Origin: an uncultured Bacteroidota bacterium
Lineage (GTDB): Bacteria; Bacteroidota; Bacteroidia; Flavobacteriales; Flavobacteriaceae
Direction: 5' to 3'
Length of the DNA: 64,000 nt
Assembly: GCA_902559035.1 (NCBI GenBank)
Contig: CACEGG010000001.1
Coordinates: forward strand, 1 to 64,000
In this document: positions 52,698-63,600 of the stretch, one piece after another
Layout: every line of letters starts with the position of its first letter
How positions within the stretch are numbered: the stretch's first letter is position 1
Translations under genes and position numbers: made by a program
Notes under the pieces: model-generated
Told to the model about the DNA's origin: nothing
The model's input: the letters and a program-made list of their open reading frames with translations, nothing else
The model's database searches: none

Positions 52698-53834
52698 TTA
52701 ATTAGTTTTAATTTTAATTAATTCTTTTATATTTTTTGCTCTTTTTAATCCACTTTCAAGTTCAGTATCAATTACTGTAATATGCCCCATCTTTCTATTT
52801 GGTTTTGTTTCTTTTTTACCATAAATATGAATTTTAACATTATCAAACTTCATTGCCTCTTCAATTCCTTCATAAATAACATCACCATTGTAACCCTCAT
52901 CCCCTACTAAGTTAGCCATAATTGTATAAACACTTGATTTAGAACATCCTAATGGTAAATTAAGTATTGAACTTATGTGTTGATCAAATTGAGAGTTGAT
53001 ACACCCTTCAATTGAATAATGTGCACTATTGTGAGGTCTGGGTGCAACTTCATTAACTAAAATTTCGTCATTTTGAGTTAAAAACATTTCAACCGCTAAT
53101 AAACCAACCTGTTTAAATGTTTTGGATACTTTCAATGCGACTTTTTCAGCTTTTATTCTTAACTCTTCACTAATTTGGGCCGGACATACAACGAACTCTA
53201 CTTGATTAGAAGTCTCATTAAACATCATTTCTACAATTGGAAAAATTTCAATTTCACCATTTTGATTTCTTGCAATAGTTGTAGCTAATTCTTTTTTAAA
53301 AGGAACTAATTCTTCAATTATAAATGGTGATTCAGGTAAATTTTTTAGATCTTTTTTAGATTTTAAAATTTTCACACCATATCCATCGTATCCAAACTTT
53401 GTTTTTTTCCAAACACATGGAAAATCAAGGTCGTTTAAGTCTTTTGATGATTTGTAAAATTTAAATTTTGCAGAAGGTATATTATTATCAATAAAGAATT
53501 TTTTTTGAAGAGACTTATCTTGAATAATTCTAAGAGTAGAAGAATTCGGAAAAACTTTAATACCCTCTTTTTCTAGTTTTTCTAATGCCTCAACATTGAT
53601 ATGTTCAATTTCATAAGTTACTAAATCACAAGTTTTACCAAAATTGTAGACTGAATCAAAGTCCATTAGATTTCCTTTTGTGAATTTAGAACATAGATTT
53701 TTACATGGAGAATCTGCGCTAGGATCAAGGATGTTTGTTTTGATACTTAATCTCGATGTTACCTGAAGCAACATTTTACCTAATTGTCCTCCACCTAGAA
53801 TACCTAAAGTGAAATTGGATGTCGAGTAATTCAT
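52698..53834 (-). CDS. purK: N5-carboxyaminoimidazole ribonucleotide synthase PurK
   Basis: A 378-residue ATP-grasp enzyme that carboxylates AIR with bicarbonate and ATP. It begins GILGGGQLGKMLL, has the ATP-grasp segments FPCVWKKTKFGYDGYGV, PFIIEELVPFKKELATTIARN and ILVNEVAPRPHNSAHYSIEGC. Length is typical. It is divergent from adk across 101 bp that contains a -7 box for each direction. Confidence 0.95.
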   Translation of the reverse strand: MNYSTSNFTLGILGGGQLGKMLLQVTSRLSIKTNILDPSADSPCKNLCSKFTKGNLMDFDSVYNFGKTCDLVTYEIEHINVEALEKLEKEGIKVFPNSSTLRIIQDKSLQKKFFIDNNIPSAKFKFYKSSKDLNDLDFPCVWKKTKFGYDGYGVKILKSKKDLKNLPESPFIIEELVPFKKELATTIARNQNGEIEIFPIVEMMFNETSNQVEFVVCPAQISEELRIKAEKVALKVSKTFKQVGLLAVEMFLTQNDEILVNEVAPRPHNSAHYSIEGCINSQFDQHISSILNLPLGCSKSSVYTIMANLVGDEGYNGDVIYEGIEEAMKFDNVKIHIYGKKETKPNRKMGHITVIDTELESGLKRAKNIKELIKIKTN

Positions 53835-53850
53835 TTAACTTATTATTTGG

Positions 53851-53858
53851 CAAAAATA
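53851..53858 (-). promoter_or_regulatory. Possible -7 box for purKE
   Basis: Minus-strand TATTTTTG matches TAnnTTTG, 16 bp before the purK ATG. The -33 region is weak. Confidence 0.4.
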
Positions 53859-53906
53859 CATTAAAATGTTATTAGGGATAAAATTATTTAACTATTCATT
53901 TTGAGG

Positions 53907-53914
53907 TATATTTG
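53907..53914 (+). promoter_or_regulatory. Likely -7 box for adk-obg operon
   Basis: TATATTTG matches the Bacteroidota consensus exactly, 21 bp before the adk ATG at 53936, the same geometry as at trkA and nqrA. The -33 region is not distinct. Confidence 0.45.
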
Positions 53915-53935
53915 TAATTTAAAATCTTTAATATC

Positions 53936-54514
53936 ATGATTAATTTAATTCTTTTTGGTAAGCCTGGTTCTGGAAAAGGCACTCAAGCTGAATTTGTAAA
54001 ACAAAAATACGATTTGGTTCATATCTCTACTGGAGATGTTTTTAGATATAATATTTCAAAAAATACAGATTTAGGTGTACTAGCAAAATCTTATATGGAC
54101 AAGGGAGATCTTGTTCCAGATGAAGTAACTATAAAAATGCTTGAAGCTGAAGTCGAAAAATTCAATGATGCTAAGGGTTTTATTTTTGATGGATTTCCTA
54201 GAACAACTACTCAAGCTAAGATTTTAGATGATTTCTTAGATTCAAAACGGATGAGTATATCGATGACTATAGCTCTTGAGGTTGATGAAGGTTTATTAAT
54301 TGATAGATTGATTAATAGGGGCAGAGACAGTGGCAGAGCGGATGATCAGGATAGATCTAAAATTCAAAACCGATTTGATGAATACAACAATAAAACAGCC
54401 CCATTAATTAGTTTTTATAAAAATCAAAATAAGTTTTATGAGATCGATGGTGTTGGTGAAATAAACGATATAAGCTCAAGAATTTTTGAAACTATAGATA
54501 ATAATATAAAATGA
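53936..54514 (+). CDS. adk: Adenylate kinase
   Basis: A 192-residue short-lid adenylate kinase (2 ADP to ATP + AMP). The P-loop is [13 protein letters not shown] (residue 8 on), the AMP-binding region [12 protein letters not shown] and [15 protein letters not shown], and the LID arginines [15 protein letters not shown]. The size without a zinc lid matches Bacteroidota enzymes. The stop overlaps the obg start by 4 bp. Confidence 0.96.
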   Translation: MINLILFGKPGSGKGTQAEFVKQKYDLVHISTGDVFRYNISKNTDLGVLAKSYMDKGDLVPDEVTIKMLEAEVEKFNDAKGFIFDGFPRTTTQAKILDDFLDSKRMSISMTIALEVDEGLLIDRLINRGRDSGRADDQDRSKIQNRFDEYNNKTAPLISFYKNQNKFYEIDGVGEINDISSRIFETIDNNIK

Positions 54515-55518
54515 CAGAGGGTAACTTTGTAGATTATGTAAAGATTAATATATATTCAGGAAATGGAGGAAAAGGTTCTGCACATTTTAGACGTGAAAAA
54601 TATATTACCAAAGGAGGACCAGATGGTGGAGATGGTGGTAGAGGAGGTCATATAATTTTTGTGACTGATAAATCACTTTGGACATTGTATCATTTCAAAT
54701 TTAAAAAGCATTTTAAATGTGGTCATGGTGGTGATGGAAGTGGAAGTAGAAGTACAGGAGCTGATGGAGAAGATGTAATAATTAGAGTTCCAATAGGAAC
54801 AGTTATTAAAGATTTTAAAACGAATAATATAATTCATGAAACTATTGAAGATGGTGAAGAAAAAATTATTTTAAAAGGTGGGAAAGGTGGCCTTGGTAAT
54901 TGGAATTTTAGATCTTCAACCAACCAGGCTCCAAGATATGCACAGCCAGGAATTAAGGGAGAAGAAAAACAACTAGTATTAGAGCTAAAGCTTTTAGCAG
55001 ATGTTGGACTTGTAGGATTTCCCAATGTAGGAAAATCTACTTTACTTAAAACTCTTACATCAGCAAAACCTAAAATAGGTAATTATGAGTTTACTACATT
55101 AAAACCTAATTTAGGTATAGTAGAATATAGGGACTTTAAATCATTTGTTATTGCTGATATACCTGGAATAATAGAGGGAGCTTCTGAAGGCAGAGGGTTA
55201 GGTCATTATTTTTTAAGACATATTGAAAGAAATTCAGTTTTATTATTTCTTTTATCATCTGAATCAGATGATATAGTTAAACAATATGAAGTTTTATTAA
55301 ACGAATTAAAAAAATACAACCCTGAACTTCTCGATAAGCAAAGGCTTATAGCTATCTCTAAATCAGATTTATTGGATGAAAAACAAAGAAGTAAGATCAA
55401 AAAAAATATTTCAAATAAAATTATAGATGTTCCTTTTGAATTTATTTCATCTGTTTCTAATATTGGTTTAATCCAAATTAAAGATTTAATGTGGAAAGTA
55501 TTAAATGAAGACATTTAA
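54511..55518 (+). CDS. obgE: Obg-family GTPase (ribosome assembly/stress)
   Basis: A 335-residue GTPase with the glycine-rich Obg domain (residues 1-160: [43 protein letters not shown]) and a G domain with G1 [12 protein letters not shown]3 [26 protein letters not shown] and G4 SKSDLL. The C-terminal OCT domain seen in some Obg proteins is absent, as usual for Bacteroidota. It functions in 50S subunit maturation. It is coupled to adk by overlap. Confidence 0.96.
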   Translation: MTEGNFVDYVKINIYSGNGGKGSAHFRREKYITKGGPDGGDGGRGGHIIFVTDKSLWTLYHFKFKKHFKCGHGGDGSGSRSTGADGEDVIIRVPIGTVIKDFKTNNIIHETIEDGEEKIILKGGKGGLGNWNFRSSTNQAPRYAQPGIKGEEKQLVLELKLLADVGLVGFPNVGKSTLLKTLTSAKPKIGNYEFTTLKPNLGIVEYRDFKSFVIADIPGIIEGASEGRGLGHYFLRHIERNSVLLFLLSSESDDIVKQYEVLLNELKKYNPELLDKQRLIAISKSDLLDEKQRSKIKKNISNKIIDVPFEFISSVSNIGLIQIKDLMWKVLNEDI

Positions 55519-55537
55519 ATTAGAATTTTAGTAGTTT

Positions 55538-56899
55538 ATGAAAGTTCACTTTATTGCCATAGGGGGGAGTGCGATGCATAATCTAGCAATAGCACTACAT
55601 TTAAAAGGTTACAATGTTACAGGTAGTGATGATTCAATATTTGAACCTTCAAAATCTAGATTAAAAAAGTATGGTCTGCATCCTGAAAAGATAGGGTGGG
55701 ATAGGTCTAGGATTTCTGATGATATTGATTGCGTTATTCTTGGAATGCACGCAAAAGAAGATAACCTTGAACTTGAAGAGGCTAAGAAAAAATCAATAAA
55801 AATATATTCATACCCAGAATTTATTTATGAAATGTCAAAAGAAAAAACTCGAGTTGTTATAGGTGGCAGTCATGGTAAAACCTCAATAACAGCAATGGTA
55901 TTACATGTGCTGAGTAATAATGGTATTTCAGTTGATTACATGGTTGGAGCTCAATTAAAAGGGTTTGAAACTATGGTTCACTTGACAGAAGAAAATGATT
56001 TTATATTGCTTGAAGGAGATGAATATCTTTCATCACCAATAGACAGGAGACCTAAGTTTCATTTATATAAACCTAACATAGCATTATTAAGTGGGATTTC
56101 ATGGGATCATATTAATGTTTTTCCATCTAAAGAAGAATATTCAAAACAATTTGAATTTTTTTTAGATACAATAACCTCAGGTGGTGTTATCGTTTATAAT
56201 CAGTCAGACTCAGCACTTAGTGAAATGGTGTTAAATTGTAGTAATTCTTTAAGAAAATTAGAGTATTCTGTCCCAAATCATTTCATAGAAAATGGGATTT
56301 CCTATTTATCTACTGATGAGGGCGATCTACCTTTAAAAATATTTGGAGAACATAACTTAAGTAATCTTTCAGGGGCTAAGCTGATTTGTCAGCTTATGGG
56401 GGTTCACGAAGAGGAATTTAATCAATCCATAATCACATTTGAGGGTGCCGATAAAAGATTAGAGCCATTATTGTTAGAAAATGACAGGGCTTTTTTTAAG
56501 GACTTTGCTCACTCACCAAGTAAGGTAAAAGCAACTACAAAAGCCATAAAAAATCAATTTAAAAATAGAAAACTGATTACACTTCTAGAACTACATACAT
56601 TTAGTAGTTTAAATGAAAATTTTATTGGTGAATATAGAGATACTCTCAAAAGAGCAGACATAAAAATTCTATTTTATGATCCTAGTGCCGTAGAAAAAAA
56701 AGGATTAAAAAATATTTCTGAAACTAAAATTAAAAATGCATTTAATGATAATAATTTGATTGTATTTTCTAATTCAAATCTTTTAATGAATTTTTTAAAA
56801 GAACATGAATATGTAAATTCTAATTTATTATTTATGAGTTCAGGAAATTATGCTTCCTTGAATTTGGATGAAATAAAAGACCTTGTCAAGAACAGCTAA
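55538..56899 (+). CDS. mpl: UDP-N-acetylmuramate:L-alanyl-gamma-D-glutamyl-meso-diaminopimelate ligase
   Basis: A 453-residue Mur-ligase paralogue that reattaches recycled tripeptide to UDP-MurNAc. It begins VHFIAIGGSAMHNLAIAL (Mpl-type, where MurC has GIGG), with ATP loop IGGSHGKTSITAMVLHVL (about residue 107), EGDEYLSSPIDRRPKFHLYKPN, and a DFAHSPSKVKAT motif (about 323). The ExDEY and DxAHSP motifs separate it from MurC. It implies peptidoglycan recycling. Its stop abuts the yjjG start (1-bp overlap). Confidence 0.92.
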   Translation: MKVHFIAIGGSAMHNLAIALHLKGYNVTGSDDSIFEPSKSRLKKYGLHPEKIGWDRSRISDDIDCVILGMHAKEDNLELEEAKKKSIKIYSYPEFIYEMSKEKTRVVIGGSHGKTSITAMVLHVLSNNGISVDYMVGAQLKGFETMVHLTEENDFILLEGDEYLSSPIDRRPKFHLYKPNIALLSGISWDHINVFPSKEEYSKQFEFFLDTITSGGVIVYNQSDSALSEMVLNCSNSLRKLEYSVPNHFIENGISYLSTDEGDLPLKIFGEHNLSNLSGAKLICQLMGVHEEEFNQSIITFEGADKRLEPLLLENDRAFFKDFAHSPSKVKATTKAIKNQFKNRKLITLLELHTFSSLNENFIGEYRDTLKRADIKILFYDPSAVEKKGLKNISETKIKNAFNDNNLIVFSNSNLLMNFLKEHEYVNSNLLFMSSGNYASLNLDEIKDLVKNS

Positions 56900-57585
56900 T
56901 GAAAAATGTTAAACATATTTTTTTTGATTTAGATCATACTCTTTGGGATTTTGAAAAAAACTCATCCCTTACTTTTAAGTTCTTGATAAAAAAATATGAT
57001 TTGAATGTAAGTCTTAAACATTTTCTCAAGATATATATGCCTATAAATTTTTCTTTATGGGACCTTTACCGAGATGAGAAGATTACAAAACAATATTTAA
57101 GATACAATAGGTTAAAGATGACATTCGAGAAATTAAGTATTGAAGTTAGCGATATAATAATTGATAAAATATCCGAGGACTATATTAAACATCTTCCTGA
57201 TAACAATTTTTTATTGAATAACGCAGTTACCATTTTAGATTATTTGTATCCTAAATATAAATTACACATAATTACCAATGGATTTCATAAAGTACAACAT
57301 TCAAAAATTATTAATTCCGGATTAGATAAGTATTTCGATTGTATTATAGATTCTGAATCTGTTGGAGTAAAAAAGCCACATTCAAAAATCTTTCAAAATG
57401 CCTATAAAGAATCTAATGCTAGCAGTTTAAAGGATTGCTTAATGATTGGTGATAATTATGAGGCAGATATTTTAGGAGCTCTTAATAATGGATTTGAAGC
57501 TATTCACTTAAATTCAAATAATCAACCCCTGCACAACAGTTGTATAGTAATAAATGATCTAATTGAATTAAAAGAAATTCTTTAA
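56899..57585 (+). CDS. YjjG-type HAD nucleotidase
   Basis: A 228-residue haloacid dehalogenase-like phosphatase. HAD motif I is FFDLDHTLWDFEKNS (residue 8 on), motif II ITNGF (about 132), motif III Lys in GVKKPHSKIF (about 159) and motif IV MIGDNYEADILGA (about 187). The FDLDHTLWD opening is typical of YjjG, which clears non-canonical pyrimidine nucleotides. It is the last gene of the adk-obg-mpl unit and its stop abuts rlmB without a gap. Confidence 0.9.
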   Translation: MKNVKHIFFDLDHTLWDFEKNSSLTFKFLIKKYDLNVSLKHFLKIYMPINFSLWDLYRDEKITKQYLRYNRLKMTFEKLSIEVSDIIIDKISEDYIKHLPDNNFLLNNAVTILDYLYPKYKLHIITNGFHKVQHSKIINSGLDKYFDCIIDSESVGVKKPHSKIFQNAYKESNASSLKDCLMIGDNYEADILGALNNGFEAIHLNSNNQPLHNSCIVINDLIELKEIL

Positions 57586-58329
57586 TTAGTAGTTTTTTTG
57601 TCTAACCATTTCATAAAGAATGGTGCCACAAGCTACTGAAACATTAAGGGATTCAATTTTACCATATAATGGAATCTTAATCAGGTGATCACATAAGTTT
57701 ATAACCGAGTTTGATAATCCTTTTCCCTCAGAACCCATGATAATGGCTTGTCTATTGTTAAAATTTGTTTCATAGATATCTTTTTCAGACTTTTCTGAAG
57801 CACCATAAACTTCGATATCGTGTTGTTTTAATAGAAAAATAGCATCTTTTATATGAGAAACTTTACAAATAGGGACATTGAAAATTGCACCAGAGGATGT
57901 TTTTATTGTATCTCCATTGACTGGAGCACTACCACTAGATTGAATAACAATACAATCTACTCCTGTGCATTCAGCAGTTCTCACTATAGCACCAAAATTT
58001 CTAACATCTGATAATTGATCTAAAATAAGAATTGATAAATTCTCTGATTTAGAATTTATTAAATTACTTAAATCATCTATAGATAAAAAATCTATTGGGG
58101 ATATCGTGGCTACCACACCTTGATGATTTTTAGGTGTGAGTCTGTTTAGTTTTTCTATTGGAACGTAAGAGATTTCAATGGATTTTTTATTTAGTTTCTT
58201 AATAAGTTCAAATCCATTTTTATTATTTAGACCTCTCTGAATAAATACTCTATTTAGTGACTTATCTGAGTCTATAGCTTCAATAGTAGCTCTAATCCCA
58301 AAAATTAATGTTTCTTTTTCTTTATGCAT
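57586..58329 (-). CDS. rlmB: 23S rRNA (guanosine-2'-O)-methyltransferase RlmB
   Basis: A 247-residue SpoU methyltransferase with N-terminal L30e-like substrate domain (IFGIRATIEAIDSDKSLNRVFIQRG) and SpoU motifs ILDQLSDVRNFGAIVRTAECTGVD (about 103), IMGSEGKGLSN (about 195) and SLNVSVACGTILYEMVRQ at the C terminus. The HQGV segment (KNHQGVVATISP) is typical of RlmB, which methylates G2251. Its start shares one base with the stop of the upstream secreted-protein gene. Confidence 0.93.
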   Translation of the reverse strand: MHKEKETLIFGIRATIEAIDSDKSLNRVFIQRGLNNKNGFELIKKLNKKSIEISYVPIEKLNRLTPKNHQGVVATISPIDFLSIDDLSNLINSKSENLSILILDQLSDVRNFGAIVRTAECTGVDCIVIQSSGSAPVNGDTIKTSSGAIFNVPICKVSHIKDAIFLLKQHDIEVYGASEKSEKDIYETNFNNRQAIIMGSEGKGLSNSVINLCDHLIKIPLYGKIESLNVSVACGTILYEMVRQKNY

Positions 58330-59039
58330 TAAATAGAGTTAAAATAGGTTACCATTTTTATCAAACTTTCTTTTTTCTTTATGTTTAATTTATTGGATTT
58401 CTTGTATTTTTTTAAAAGTTTTGGATCAAATATATTTTTTGACAATAATTTTTTGAATGAATTTGGAACAGAGTACCAATTGTTATCTTTTAAAATTAAA
58501 AATTCACTAGCGTCTGTCCATTTAGGCTTTGGAACTTTTGTAAAACCAGTAGGAGGAGCTGTTGCACCGGTTTCTACAGGCATTTTTATAGCTTTTCTTG
58601 GAAAATAATATAAAGAGATGTTCTCTAATTCAACGCAATCCTCAAGAATTGCTAGAATCTGCTCATTATTCAAATTAATAGAGTGAAGGTTGTAGTTTTT
58701 ATTGTTCATTTGAACAGTAACAGATTCATTAATATCAATTAGTGATGCTGGAGAATTATAATTCTTTTTTATTTCAAATTTTTGAGACCCTACATTTAGT
58801 CTAGTTAAAACAACGTACTCCTTTCCATTATTGAAAACAATTTTGCCTTTTGTGAACTCATCATTAAGATAAGGCGAACCTTCGGCCTCACTGTAATCCC
58901 TTTTCATTAATTTTCTTAATATCACATTTCCTCCACTAAACAAGTCATCTGTTGTAACTCCACCTATTCCATAATCTTGTCCATATGTGTATGGAAAAGA
59001 CATAATAAATATTAAAAGGGTTGTAATAAATTTTTTCAT
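58329..59039 (-). CDS. Exported protein of unknown function
   Basis: A 236-residue protein with a signal peptide (IFIMSFPYTYGQ). I do not recognise the family. The middle has beta-rich text (GKIVFNNGKEYVVLTRLNVGSQKFEIK; SVTVQMNNKNYNLHSI) reminiscent of small Bacteroidota outer-surface or periplasmic proteins. A P-rich stretch (TGATAPPTGFTKVPKPKW) precedes a Lys-rich helical C terminus. Its translation is coupled to rlmB by a 1-bp TAATG overlap, although no functional link is evident. Confidence 0.7.
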   Translation of the reverse strand: MKKFITTLLIFIMSFPYTYGQDYGIGGVTTDDLFSGGNVILRKLMKRDYSEAEGSPYLNDEFTKGKIVFNNGKEYVVLTRLNVGSQKFEIKKNYNSPASLIDINESVTVQMNNKNYNLHSINLNNEQILAILEDCVELENISLYYFPRKAIKMPVETGATAPPTGFTKVPKPKWTDASEFLILKDNNWYSVPNSFKKLLSKNIFDPKLLKKYKKSNKLNIKKKESLIKMVTYFNSI

Positions 59040-59107
59040 ATGTTTTTTTAATTAGGCAATAAATATAGATATAAAGTTTAATTTAAATATGTCAAATATT
59101 GTTCCAT

Positions 59108-59136
59108 AAAAAAAGCGCTCCAAAGAGCGCTTTTTT
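59108..59136. terminator. Intrinsic terminator downstream of susD
   Basis: The stem AGCGCTC/GAGCGCT (59114-59120 with 59125-59131), loop CAAA, is flanked by an A run and a T run, so it can act in both directions. On the minus strand it ends the susC-susD transcript about 25 bp after the susD stop and separates it from the secreted-protein/rlmB unit. Confidence 0.92.
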
Positions 59137-59159
59137 ATATATAGAGTGAATTACTAAAA

Positions 59160-60620
59160 TTATTTAGTATCCCACCATACTTTTGAATCTTGACTGTAGC
59201 CAGAAATTTTTGCTACAGCAGCATCATGGTTAGCTTTGTTAGCACTAGCAGTTCTAGCACCGTAACCATATCTAACTGGAATTCCAGTTCCCGTTAATGC
59301 ATCTTTAGCAGTAGCTAAAACTGGGTAATCCAATCTTCTCCACTCTGACCATGATTCGTATCCTTGCATGTATAGAGCCACCCATTTTTCAGTTGCCATT
59401 GTTTCCATAGAGACAGGAGCAACAGAAGCTAGGTAAGCAGCAGCATCAGCAGATGCAACGCCCCATTGTCCATGAGAAGCAGCAATTCCAAGTTCATACC
59501 ATGTTTGAGCATCACCAGCCAAACCAGTCCATCCTCTCAGATGAGCTTCAGCGTATGAAAAACATACTTGAGCATATGAGAAAATCATACCACCAGCGTT
59601 TGTACCGTCGTAGATGACAGCAGAAGGTAAGAATGAAATTCTAGTTTGTAATATACCTGGAGTTAATATTCCGTAAGGCATACCTGCATAAGTATTTCCA
59701 CCATATTGAACATAGTCTATTTTAGAAGTATCACCAGTTGCACTAACAACAGGAGCAGCATACTTAGCTAATCTAGGATCACTGTTAGCAAATAAGTGGT
59801 CAACCATTACATCACTTGTAGCAAAATCTTCTCTTGATTGAAATCTATCTTGCCATGGATTATCATTGTCATCAGCAACAGTGTAAGGGTAATGCATATT
59901 ATCTGCATTACTTGTTAATACACCACCAGCAATAGCTTCTTTGAATTTTGCCTGAGCAGTACCTGGGTCAACATCAGCCATTCTCATAGCCATAACCATT
60001 TTCATAGTATTACCAAACTGTCTCCATTTAGCAGCATTACCATTAAACATGAAGTCTCCTTCAAGTCCTCCACCGTCTAAGAAACCTAATGCTGCATCAA
60101 TTTCAGCTAGTAAACCAGCATAAATTGCAGATTGGTCATCAAACTTAGGCTTTAAGTTATCAACTCCCTGAAGAGCTTCAGAATAAGGGATTGCACCCCA
60201 TCTGTCAGTCATAACTTGCATCATGTAAACTTTTAATAGATGCGCTACACCTTTTTGCATTCCTACAGAACCTGATGATGAATAATCAGCAGCATTCTCA
60301 GAATTGTTAAGGTTAATAACGGTTTGTAAGTCCATTAATGGACCAGTGTAAAAACCGTCGAAATTCCATTGAATTGTTTCATAACATGAATCTTCAGTAT
60401 ATGTAATCTCAGAAACCTGCTGAGATAATAATAAAGGATTCACACTACTCACAAGCCCTGGAAGATTTCTCATAGCACTTGTGATAAGTGCACCAGTATT
60501 GGCTTTAGAAATTGCATTTGGGTTTAAGTTCTCATCCCCAAAATCTACATTTTCACAGGACACGAACAATAAGCTACTTATTGTTAACAGTCCGATTATT
60601 TTTTGAATTTGTGTTTTCAT
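59160..60620 (-). CDS. SusD/RagB-like outer membrane lipoprotein
   Basis: A 486-residue surface lipoprotein (L-F-V-S-C, Cys 22) of the SusD-like_2 type: NPNAISKANTGALITSAMRNLPGL near the N terminus, the TPR-like helical region (GVAHLLKVYMMQVMTDRWGAIPYSEALQGV) and a C-terminal WSEWRRLDYPVL. It forms the lid of the SusC transporter encoded just upstream and binds the nutrient. The substrate cannot be read; members of this subgroup are often unlinked to glycan genes and may bind peptides. The codon use and lower AT content suggest high expression. Confidence 0.95.
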   Translation of the reverse strand: MKTQIQKIIGLLTISSLLFVSCENVDFGDENLNPNAISKANTGALITSAMRNLPGLVSSVNPLLLSQQVSEITYTEDSCYETIQWNFDGFYTGPLMDLQTVINLNNSENAADYSSSGSVGMQKGVAHLLKVYMMQVMTDRWGAIPYSEALQGVDNLKPKFDDQSAIYAGLLAEIDAALGFLDGGGLEGDFMFNGNAAKWRQFGNTMKMVMAMRMADVDPGTAQAKFKEAIAGGVLTSNADNMHYPYTVADDNDNPWQDRFQSREDFATSDVMVDHLFANSDPRLAKYAAPVVSATGDTSKIDYVQYGGNTYAGMPYGILTPGILQTRISFLPSAVIYDGTNAGGMIFSYAQVCFSYAEAHLRGWTGLAGDAQTWYELGIAASHGQWGVASADAAAYLASVAPVSMETMATEKWVALYMQGYESWSEWRRLDYPVLATAKDALTGTGIPVRYGYGARTASANKANHDAAVAKISGYSQDSKVWWDTK

Positions 60621-60639
60621 TATTTATAATAATTTATAA

Positions 60640-63600
60640 TTAGAATTTAAGGCTTACGTTAAGACCAACTGATCTTGCGGACGGTAATTGTCCACCTTCA
60701 CTAGCGTAATAATTTCCAGACCAGTTCGATCCAAGTTCAGAAGGATCTAAACCAGGATTTTTCTTACCTCTATAATCACCCCAATCAGTTGTTTCAGAAA
60801 GTATAGCTAGATTGTTTCCAATTAACGCTACATTAATTCCTGTGAAAGGAGTATTTGAAAGCTTATCACCATCAAATGAGTATCCAAGTCTTACTTGTCT
60901 TAATTTTACGAATGAAGCATCAACTAACCAAAGATCATCTCTAGTCCAGTTACCCCATGCCCAACTGTTTGGATCTCTGTAGAAATCAGCTACAGTTCCA
61001 TCAGCATATACACCAACTTGGTGAATACCACCACCTGCACTTACAGGATCTCTTTTAGGATTTCCTTTGTCGTTAAGACCAGCAGTATATTCGTGTAGAC
61101 CAGCTCCCATTGAGAACATGTCTGTTACAGAGTGGTATAAACCACCTTCTTGGAAATCAATACCAATTGCTAAGTCCCAATTTTTGTAAGTTAAGTTAGA
61201 TGTAATACCACCAGTGTAGTCAGGCATAATATTACCTAACAATTGGTTGTTTTCGTATCTGTGGTTACCACTTGCGTAGTATAACCAGTTACCATTTTCA
61301 TCCTTTGTTCTTTTTCTTCCATATAACATACCCCACTCTTCACCAACAATTTCTTGAAGGTCCATACTTGACCATGATAACCATCCATCAAGTATATTTC
61401 TTTCAATACCAGGGTAGATAAAGTCAACCATTTTTTCTAATGTAGCGAAGTTAACAGAAACATCCCATCTTAAATCATCAGTAAGAATTGGTGTACCTGA
61501 AACCATAACTTCAACTCCAGTAGAAGAAGTGATTTTTGAATTTACACTAAGACCAGTGTATCCAGTACCACCTGCTGCAGTAACTGCAACTGGTAATTTA
61601 GAATCTTCTCTATCAAAGTAAGTAAAGTCAAAACCTAATCTATTATCTAAGAATTTCATCTCTAATCCAAATTCTGTTTCAACTCTCATACCACCAGTTA
61701 ACTGAGGGTTAGCAAGAGTGTTAGGAACACTTAATGAAGCAAGTGAGCCATAAGCTGTACCTGATCCATATGTAGGACTAGTAGCGTAAGTTCCAGGGAA
61801 AATAGGAGCTTCAGCGTAACTTGCTCTTAATTTACCAAAACTAACACCGTCTAAATCTAGTAATCTATCAAATAAGAAACTACCCGTTAGAGAGTATGTT
61901 TCAATTCTGTTATTCATTGAATCTGCAGTAGAACTCCAGTCAAAACGGTAAGAACCGTCTAAGTATAACATACTGTCGTATCCTAAAGATACAGATGCAT
62001 AAGCAGATCTACCACTGTTGTTAGTTCTATAAGTAGAGTAACTAGGCTTATCCTTAGAGTTTGCTATAGTATAAAAATCAGGAATAGCTAAACCACCAGA
62101 TGTAGAAGCACTTGTATTAATACTTCTATATTGTCTAGCACCATAACCAACAATGGCATTTACATCAAAATTAGATGTAATGGCCTTGCTGTAGTTAAGT
62201 CTAGCTCTAAACTCGTTTTGTTCTGAAACAAAAGAACCTTCACCGTATGAAGCTTGAGTACCTAATGTATTTACACCAATGTAACCTCTATTCCAGCTAG
62301 TTCTGTTGTAAGCTCTTCTATTAACTTCAATATTGGCAGACATTCCATCCATAATATCATAGTTAAATCCGAAATTTCCAGAATATGTAGAATTTTCGTT
62401 GTTGTTAGTATTTTGATACTGCTCATAGTGAGGAGCATCCCAATACTGTGGACGTGCATTTCTAGCAGACCTTCTATTCCAAGTATAAAAAGCACCTTCA
62501 TAGTGATAATTATTCTTTAATCTATCCATATCTAGCTGTCTTTGCCACCACTGGCTAAAGTTTGAAGATAAACTACCATAACCACTACTTACGTAGTTGT
62601 CAGTGTTTTGAATTCTAGCATTCAAATTAGAATACATAGTAAGTTTATCAGAAAGATCAACAGATCCGTTAATATTAACGTCGTAAGTATCTCTTGCAGC
62701 ATTAGGTACTGGAAGCGTTGCTTGTGTAGCACGACCAGTTGCTCTAAAACTGTAATCTTCACCACCTTTTCCAAAAGAAACACTTGTAGTAGAAGTAACT
62801 CCAGTTTCGAAGAAATTCTTAACGTTGTTAGGGTTAGCAGACCATGGTCTTAATTCACCAAAGTTTGGGTGATTTGGAATCCATGAATCCCAGTGACGAG
62901 CTAAAGTACCATCTAATTTTGGTCCCCAAGATTCATCAGCTGCATAGTAAGGAATATTTTGACCTTGGAATGCTGCCCATGACGCAGGGTCTGTAGCAGG
63001 ATTATAAGTAAAAGTATCCCATGATTGATCGTATCCACCACCATACTCATTTTGGTAAGGGTGTAATCTACTAATTGTAGAAGCAACAGTGTTGTGATCT
63101 ACAGTAATGTAAGTTTCACCAGCTTGTGCTTTTTTAGAAGTAATTACAATTACACCACTTCTTGCTTCTGAACCATATAACGCAGTAGCAGCAGCACCTT
63201 TAAGTACAGTAATGTTATCTATGTTATCTGTATTAATATCAGTAGAAGACATTTTAATACCATCTACAACGTATAATACATCTTGCTCACCTCTAAGTCT
63301 AATAGCACTTGGTTCAAAAGTTGAACTTGTTCCAGAAATAACCTGAACACCTGCAACTTTACCAGCAAGAGCTGTTTTAAAATCAAGTTGCTTAGTCTTA
63401 GTTAAAGCAGAACCTTCTACCTTTTGTTGTGCATAACCTAAAGATTTTGCTTCTCTAGTAATACCAAGTGCAGTAACAACAACTTCTTCAAGTGCGTTGT
63501 CTGCAGCAAGTGTTACATTAAGAGTAGCAGAAGCTCCAACAGTTACTTTTTGAGTTGTAAACCCTACATAACTTACAGAAAGTACATCACCTTCATTAGC

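Noticed and set aside
62608-62853. Antisense frame inside susC with many Ser/Arg/Ile residues
   Set aside because: It is a mirror of susC codon use in the less AT-rich region; no start signal or family resemblance is seen.
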